A stretch of 64,000 bases of DNA from JAKFWF01 sp031374115 (GTDB lineage Bacteria > Pseudomonadota > Alphaproteobacteria > Rhizobiales > Hyphomicrobiaceae), in NCBI GenBank assembly GCA_031374115.1, contig JANMNO010000106.1, positions 1-64,000 of the forward strand. The letters run 5' to 3'. Shown here one piece after another: positions 59,660-64,000 of this stretch. Position 1 is the first letter of the stretch. Every line of letters begins with the position of its first letter. Under the pieces are notes generated by a model, which worked only from the letters and a program-made list of their open reading frames with translations, had not been told where the DNA came from and ran no database searches. The position numbers and the translations under genes are program-made.

Positions 59660-60436
59660 CTATCGGGATTTTTTTGCGCGCAGGCGGGCCTCGAAAAAGG
59701 CCGCCGTTGCGGCTCCCAAAAGTTTGGGCACGTGCGTGTAGATATACAAGCAGCCACTCTCCAAGACGTCCGGCAATGTCTCCGTAGTCGCCGGCATGCC
59801 CGCCGTGTGGCCGGCTTTGCGGATGCGCGTCAGCGTATCGGCGATCGCATTTGCAACAGGTGGCGCCTTTGGATTGCCTGGATGGCCCATCGACTGCGAC
59901 AGATCCGAAGGGCCGACGAAGAATACGTCGATCCCTTCGACGTTTAGGATTTCGTCCAAGTTGACCAGTGCGGCTTGGTGCTCGATCTGGACACAAACCA
60001 GCGATTGAGCGTTTGCTTTCGCAGCGAAATCCATCATTTTTCCACCCAGGCCCCATCGATCCGGTCGCGTCCCTGCTGCTAAACCCCGGTCTCCGTTCGG
60101 CCCAAATTTTACTGCCGCTACAGCCCGGCGCGCATCTTCCGCGCAATTGACGTGGGGTACTTGCACGCCCATCACGCCGCGATCCATCAAACTGGTAATT
60201 TCGCTCGCTGAGTTCGATCTTGGCCGTCCGATCGGGATTATGCCGGCAGCATCGGCGGCCATGCTCATAAGCTCCACGTCGGCAGGACCGATCGAGCCGT
60301 GTTCGCAATCGATCAAGATCCAGTCGAAGCCGGCGTAACCTAGCATTTCGACAACCTGGGGCGAGGGAAACATCATCGAACAGCCGAGCGCTGCTTCGCC
60401 GCGCGCCATTTTTTCCTTCATTCGATTGGGCTTCAT
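59660..60436 (-). CDS. HpcH/HpaI family aldolase
   Basis: A 258-residue class-II aldolase of the HpcH/HpaI type. Family marks are LIDCEHGSIGPADVE, MGVQVPHVNCAEDARRAVAAVKFGP and VFFVGPSDLSQSMG; the metal ligands Glu and Asp lie in VQIEHQ and GPSDLS. Members split 2-keto-3-deoxy or 4-hydroxy-2-keto acids into pyruvate and an aldehyde. The start overlaps the EamA gene before it by four bases. A link with the exporters is likely because all three genes are coupled. The substrate is unknown; a role with the UxaA-type dehydratase elsewhere in this window is conceivable but distant. Confidence 0.88.
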   Translation of the reverse strand: MKPNRMKEKMARGEAALGCSMMFPSPQVVEMLGYAGFDWILIDCEHGSIGPADVELMSMAADAAGIIPIGRPRSNSASEITSLMDRGVMGVQVPHVNCAEDARRAVAAVKFGPNGDRGLAAGTRPDRWGLGGKMMDFAAKANAQSLVCVQIEHQAALVNLDEILNVEGIDVFFVGPSDLSQSMGHPGNPKAPPVANAIADTLTRIRKAGHTAGMPATTETLPDVLESGCLYIYTHVPKLLGAATAAFFEARLRAKKSR

Positions 60437-61344
60437 CGGACAATCTCCGCCGCCTGCCGGGCCGTCTGGCGCTGGAGCACGCGCTCCCGATAGAACGTGT
60501 AGATGCCGGCCGCCGATACCGCCACTATACCGACCATCGCCCAGGCATCGGGAAAATGCGACCATATCGCCAAATCTAGGATCAAAGCCCAAACAATGCC
60601 GGCATAACGGAAAGGGGCCACAACCGAGATTTCGGCCGATCGTACGGCGGTGATCACGCAGACCTGCCCCAGCATCGAGCAAACGCCGGCGCACAACAGC
60701 ATCCACAACGTCCACTCGTCTGGTGTCTGCCACTGCTCGACGGCCGCGCCGAGCAAACTGGCAAGCGCCACGACGACCGCCGAAATACCCAGGATCAGCG
60801 GTGTGGGCAACAATGGATCGATGCGTCGCGTCGAGATATCACGCGCCGCGCCTGCGATCACCGACAGGATCGCAGCTATCGCCCACCAGTTGAATGAACT
60901 GGTGCCCGGCTTGACGATCAGCAGCGCTCCCAGCAGGCCGAACGCTACTGCGCTCCATCGGCGCCAACCTACCCTTTCCCCCAGAAATAGGGCCGAGCCC
61001 GCGGTCAGCGTCAGCGGCGAAACTTGCAGTACCGCCATGATGTCGGCAAAGTGCATGCGCCCCAGCGCAGCCTGAAACAGCAGCGAAGCCGTGATATCAC
61101 TACCTGCCCGAAATGCCATCGCCTTGCTCAAGCCGCGCCGGATATGAGCGAATGCGCCAGTCATCCAGGCGAAACCCAACACGAGGATGGCCGAGGTCAA
61201 ACTGCGCACGAACATCGTCTCGGTAGTGGGAAGCGTAGTGGCCGCAAGTTTCATCATTGCATCGCCACAACAAAACAGAGCAGTAGCTAGAACCATGGCG
61301 ACGATGCCGCGTGTCGTGCTTGATGCCGACGCGAAACGATTCAT
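60433..61344 (-). CDS. EamA/DMT family transporter (second)
   Basis: A 303-residue membrane protein with ten predicted helices in two EamA repeats. Each repeat begins with a helix ending in a conserved small-residue patch (ATALFCCGDAMMKLA, and AIAAILSVIAGAARDISTRR). Family members export or import small metabolites, mostly amino acids and nucleotides. It is about as long and closely similar in pattern to the EamA gene before it, which it overlaps by four bases. Possibly a heterodimer or a gene duplication. Confidence 0.88.
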   Translation of the reverse strand: MNRFASASSTTRGIVAMVLATALFCCGDAMMKLAATTLPTTETMFVRSLTSAILVLGFAWMTGAFAHIRRGLSKAMAFRAGSDITASLLFQAALGRMHFADIMAVLQVSPLTLTAGSALFLGERVGWRRWSAVAFGLLGALLIVKPGTSSFNWWAIAAILSVIAGAARDISTRRIDPLLPTPLILGISAVVVALASLLGAAVEQWQTPDEWTLWMLLCAGVCSMLGQVCVITAVRSAEISVVAPFRYAGIVWALILDLAIWSHFPDAWAMVGIVAVSAAGIYTFYRERVLQRQTARQAAEIVR

Positions 61345-62273
61345 CGTGCCGCCTGCGCCATCGAGGTTGCCTGGCGCTTGCGCACATTTTCTCGATGGAA
61401 CATGTAGACGCCGGCCGTCACCACAATAGCGATGCCGATCCAGGTCGTCGGAGCGGGTACCTCATCGAAGATGATGTAGCCCCACATCAATGCGAACAGC
61501 ATCGCGGAATAACGAAACGGCGCGACCACCGATATTTCTCCAGCACGCATGGCAACGATCGCACCGTAGTACCCGCCGGTGACGCCGATGGCTGAAAGCG
61601 CCAGTCCGCCGATCATAGCCGGCGTCGGCACCACCCACGTCTCGATCAAAAGACCGAGGAGACCGGTTATCGCGATTGCGCCCGCCGAGATCAAGATGAG
61701 CACCAGTATCGGCACGCCGCTACCCATTTGCTTGGTGATCAGATCGCGGGCGGCGACAAAAAATACGCAGATGACTATAAGGATTGCCGCGGGATTGAAT
61801 GCGCTCGTGCCAGGCCGAATGATCATCAATACGCCAACGAGGCCGACGGCCGTCGCAAGCCAACGCCGCCAACCGACGGGCTCGCCCAAGAACATTGCCG
61901 CACCCGCGGTGACGGCAAGTGGCGTGAATTGACCGATGGCTGCCGCATCGGCGAACGGCAACCGCATCAAGCCGGTGAAGAAAAAGACCGTCGAGCCGAC
62001 TTCCACGAAGGTGCGCCAAGCGACGATTGGCGTGAAAGCGGGCTTGATTTGCGGGAGCCCCCCTTGCGCCAGCAACATTACGCCGACGATCATGACGGCA
62101 AAAAACCCGCGCGCGAACATGATTTCGCCGACCGGCATGTCGCGGCCCACGATCTTGATCAAGGTATCACTCGTCACGAAACACGCCATGCTGAACAGCA
62201 TGGCCGCGATACCACGAGCATTCGAGGCGCCTGCGTGAAGAGTGCTCTGCACGCCTTCGCGTGTCGTCGTCAT
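61341..62273 (-). CDS. EamA/DMT family transporter (first)
   Basis: A 310-residue membrane protein with ten predicted helices. The repeat openings are AMLFSMACFVTSDTLIKIVG and AAILIVICVFFVAARDLITKQMG. Shared blocks with the next gene, such as RFPADA/FADI-AI-Q-(TP)LAVTAGAAMFLGEPVGWRRW, show they are paralogues. The start was set at MTTTREG, with GGGGAT upstream; seven more residues in frame were excluded. First gene of a three-gene coupled unit that ends with the HpaI-type aldolase. Confidence 0.88.
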   Translation of the reverse strand: MTTTREGVQSTLHAGASNARGIAAMLFSMACFVTSDTLIKIVGRDMPVGEIMFARGFFAVMIVGVMLLAQGGLPQIKPAFTPIVAWRTFVEVGSTVFFFTGLMRLPFADAAAIGQFTPLAVTAGAAMFLGEPVGWRRWLATAVGLVGVLMIIRPGTSAFNPAAILIVICVFFVAARDLITKQMGSGVPILVLILISAGAIAITGLLGLLIETWVVPTPAMIGGLALSAIGVTGGYYGAIVAMRAGEISVVAPFRYSAMLFALMWGYIIFDEVPAPTTWIGIAIVVTAGVYMFHRENVRKRQATSMAQAAR

Positions 62274-62444
62274 CGGTGCTTGACATCCCCGCATCGCGCT
62301 TCAATCCGCGCTACGCGATCAAGCGGGCGGCACGTGATTAACCAATGGCACGATGGTGACGCTGGTTGAAGGCGAAATCACGCATGGCAAGAACGCGTCA
62401 CGCACAAAGCCAAGCTGCAATTTGCGATTCGCCGTACGGCCCGG

Positions 62445-63296
62445 TTACTGGCTTTGTTGAGTCATGCCAAGCGTCGACCGATGCCATGCATTGATCCATG
62501 ACTCGCCAATGCGTGTGGTCCCAACTGGTCGCGTCTTGGCTGATGCAGGATCAACGGTGGCGACAGCCAATGGCGCCCTTGGCCCAGGCTTTCGTTTCAT
62601 AACGGGCGGAGTGTAACTCGGCTGCGGCATCGCAACCGGTACCGGAGATTTGGCCACGGTGGGAGACGCTAGTTTCGGGATCTTTGCCACCGGTATGGCA
62701 ACGCTCGCGGGCGCTGCGTGAGCTTCGATCCGGCCAGGTGCTGCGGCAGAGCCGATGGGAATCTCCGTCGAAACCGCGACGCGTATTTGCGCAATGGGGC
62801 TCATTACGCCGTTTACCACTTCGATGCGGTTCGCGTCGCGGGCGGGAGGGAGAGTTGGAACCGGCAGAATCGTCCACGCGGACTCGAAGAAATCCGGGGC
62901 GGCAAACGCCTCTACCCGCTGGAGCGGCGCGCTCATCTCGACGGCCGCCGGACCGTCAACTTGCGTTACCCTGGCAGCGAGCGGTGGGCCCGAAATCATC
63001 GAGGACACGAGACCGATACCAAGTAGCAGCGGAATGACGAAGCCACCGCCAAATGCAACCGCGAGCCGGCTATTCGGTCCACTCATCTCGGGCAGAGAAC
63101 CATGCCACGCGGCTGGATACCAAGCTGCAAGGTCCCACACCGCATGATCCAAAATCTTTATCGAAGGGGGGTTCTGGTGCTCAAGCGATATAGCAGCAGG
63201 GGCCGCGATATCGGGAAAACCGTCGATCCGATTAAGGATCATGCGCAAAGAGGGGCTACCGAGAATTTCTGGCGGGGACTGCAGATCATTCGACAT
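62445..63296 (-). CDS. single-pass membrane protein of unknown function
   Basis: A 283-residue protein with a cytoplasmic N-terminal part of about 75 residues, one hydrophobic helix (LAVAFGGGFVIPLLLGIGLV) and a periplasmic tail rich in Ala, Pro and Val that looks disordered. The C-terminus ends in a more defined RIGESWINAWHRSTLGM. No family recognised. The ATG is directly preceded by a perfect tandem 16-base repeat, with no good ribosome site. The Pro/Ala tail resembles proteins that span the periplasm, but no function can be claimed. Confidence 0.55.
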   Translation of the reverse strand: MSNDLQSPPEILGSPSLRMILNRIDGFPDIAAPAAISLEHQNPPSIKILDHAVWDLAAWYPAAWHGSLPEMSGPNSRLAVAFGGGFVIPLLLGIGLVSSMISGPPLAARVTQVDGPAAVEMSAPLQRVEAFAAPDFFESAWTILPVPTLPPARDANRIEVVNGVMSPIAQIRVAVSTEIPIGSAAAPGRIEAHAAPASVAIPVAKIPKLASPTVAKSPVPVAMPQPSYTPPVMKRKPGPRAPLAVATVDPASAKTRPVGTTRIGESWINAWHRSTLGMTQQSQ

Positions 63297-63328
63297 GGAC
63301 GCAACTCACAACGGACGCAACTCACAAC
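63297..63328. repeat. perfect 16-base tandem duplication
   Basis: GGACGCAACTCACAAC occurs twice head to tail, immediately upstream of the start codon of the anchored hypothetical protein. A recent slipped-strand duplication is the simplest reading. From its end to the thiS start I see no gene or further structure, and nothing that resembles a thiamine-pyrophosphate riboswitch. Confidence 0.8.
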
Positions 63329-63600
63329 GGTTGTCGACTGGTTGAGTTTGGCAGCGCCGCCCACGCCGATGCTGCGAAAATCTCAATTGTTACAACGGCT
63401 CTGCACTACGGCGAAGTTGTGACGGAGGTAGATTCAAGTAAGCTCATTGAGCGCGATCGAATAAGAAAGCTCAGAACGGCCCGTCAGCGCTAGACTTGGC
63501 ACCCTTTCGAAATGCGGGCGATCGTATTCACGAGGAGGGATCGTGGTTTTTACCCGGTCGAGGGTTGTCGAAAGGTCGCCTGAGGCGCTATTTAAGCGTC

Positions 63601-63843
63601 ATGAGCAGTACGACAGACCGCCCGGCGGCGACCGCGTTGAAAACGATCGATTTGACCGTGAACGGCCAGGCAATCAGGTCGGCGGCCATGACACTCGATC
63701 AATTGCTTTTGGAAGCTGGCTACCCTGAGGCAAAAGTGGCAACAGCTCTGAATGGAGACTTTGTACCGCACCGTGCGCGCTCGACCACTCGATTGGCCGA
63801 TGGCGACCGGATAGAAATTGTCAGCCCGCGCCAGGGCGGATGA
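63601..63843 (+). CDS. thiS: sulfur carrier protein ThiS
   Basis: An 80-residue ubiquitin-like protein ending in Gly-Gly, the tail that is adenylated and thiocarboxylated to supply sulfur for the thiazole of thiamine. The beta-grasp pattern is clear: IDLTVNGQAI, LDQLLLEAGYPEAKVATALNGDFVPH, LADGDRIEIVSPRQGG. Thirty-five in-frame upstream residues were dropped because the domain starts at MSSTTDR. The stop overlaps thiG as ATGA. About 12 residues longer at the N-terminus than the shortest ThiS proteins. Confidence 0.93.
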   Translation: MSSTTDRPAATALKTIDLTVNGQAIRSAAMTLDQLLLEAGYPEAKVATALNGDFVPHRARSTTRLADGDRIEIVSPRQGG

Positions 63844-64000
63844 ACCAGCTACAAATGACACCCGCAACGCTTGGGACAACAATGACGCCCGATCAACCAC
63901 TGACGTTCTATGGCGTGCCGTTTGCGTCGCGCATGCTCATCGGCACCGCGCTTTACTCCTCGCCCGAGGTGCTGAGCAAGTCGGTGAAAGCCTCCGGCGC
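63840..64000 (+). CDS. thiG: thiazole synthase ThiG, N-terminal part
   Basis: The first 53 codons of thiG, cut by the window end. After a 20-residue leader, FYGVPFASRMLIGTALYSSPEVLSKSVKASG matches the start of the ThiG barrel, where the usual form is SRLLIGTGKYPS. ThiG builds the thiazole phosphate from deoxyxylulose phosphate, dehydroglycine and ThiS thiocarboxylate. The ATG overlaps the thiS stop by four bases, so the two are coupled. The catalytic Lys lies beyond the window. Confidence 0.9.
   Translation, partial: MNQLQMTPATLGTTMTPDQPLTFYGVPFASRMLIGTALYSSPEVLSKSVKASG

Noticed and set aside
63329..63600. Thiamine-pyrophosphate riboswitch upstream of thiS
   Set aside because: The conserved CTGAGA and the later GCGNAGGGA-type blocks are not present. 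An isolated ACCCTTT near 63500 is not enough.
1..64000. Genomic island, phage or transposon content
   Set aside because: No integrase, transposase, phage structural gene, tRNA-flanking repeat or abrupt change in codon style was seen.

Overview
The window is high-GC DNA with dense, overlapping operons (many ATGA stop/start overlaps). There are no tRNA or rRNA genes, insertion sequences, phage genes or CRISPR array that I can see. The gene content suggests a soil-type alphaproteobacterium of the Hyphomicrobiales (Rhizobiales): a fused LivH-LivM permease, a PhnW-PhnY-PhnA phosphonate route, several solute-binding-protein ABC importers and scattered GTCATCCC-type palindromes. The taxonomic placement is inference from content and style, not from a marker gene.

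Region by region. (1) 77-7270, copper handling: a CusF-like protein, a cupredoxin, a Tat-exported multicopper oxidase, a TolC-type outer-membrane lipoprotein, a small exported protein and a two-component pair, all on the minus strand, plus a tiny exported protein divergent from the regulator. Three copies of a direct repeat GTAAC-N5-GTAAC lie upstream of the separate transcription units and look like the regulator's operators. (2) 7575-11011: a DUF4345 membrane protein and a large exported TPR-CHAT protease-like protein. (3) 11290-17567: a six-gene carbohydrate ABC importer operon with two Gfo/Idh/MocA oxidoreductases. (4) 18021-25066: single genes, namely a cytidylate-kinase-like/BON protein, two small dimeric ferredoxin-like-fold proteins, a polysaccharide deacetylase, a zinc alcohol dehydrogenase, a UxaA/GarD-type dehydratase, a PlsC-like acyltransferase and an SDR. 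(5) 25088-28802: argD-argF-hslO, preceded by what looks like an arginine attenuator with promoter, 20-codon Arg-rich leader peptide and intrinsic terminator. (6) 28825-39975: a nine-gene operon with a molybdenum hydroxylase, a 6-hydroxynicotinate-reductase-like Fe-S protein, UPF0280 and DUF1185 proteins and a branched-chain-type ABC importer, probably for uptake and reductive breakdown of an N-heterocycle. (7) 40141-42452: a BetA-like GMC oxidoreductase and a HAD phosphatase. (8) 42454-53053: a 2-aminoethylphosphonate operon (PhnW, PhnA, PhnY and a PhnSTV-like importer) that also carries a glycine-betaine-demethylase-like Rieske oxygenase and a dimethylglycine-dehydrogenase-like flavoprotein. 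A Na/Pi transporter is divergent from it. (9) 55033-64000: a 3-oxoacid CoA-transferase pair, an AsmA-like protein, an M15-type peptidase, an HpaI-type aldolase with two EamA transporters, an anchored hypothetical protein, and thiS followed by the start of thiG.

The strongest candidates for something undescribed are three. The first is the arginine leader/attenuator upstream of argD. The second is the coupling of a betaine-type N-demethylation pair to the phosphonate pathway, which could let the cell use N-methylated aminoethylphosphonates. The third is the heterocycle operon, which joins a Mo-hydroxylase to an anaerobic-type ring reductase. The repeated operator in the copper cluster is a concrete regulatory prediction. 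Function calls rest on motif recognition by eye; no database search was run.
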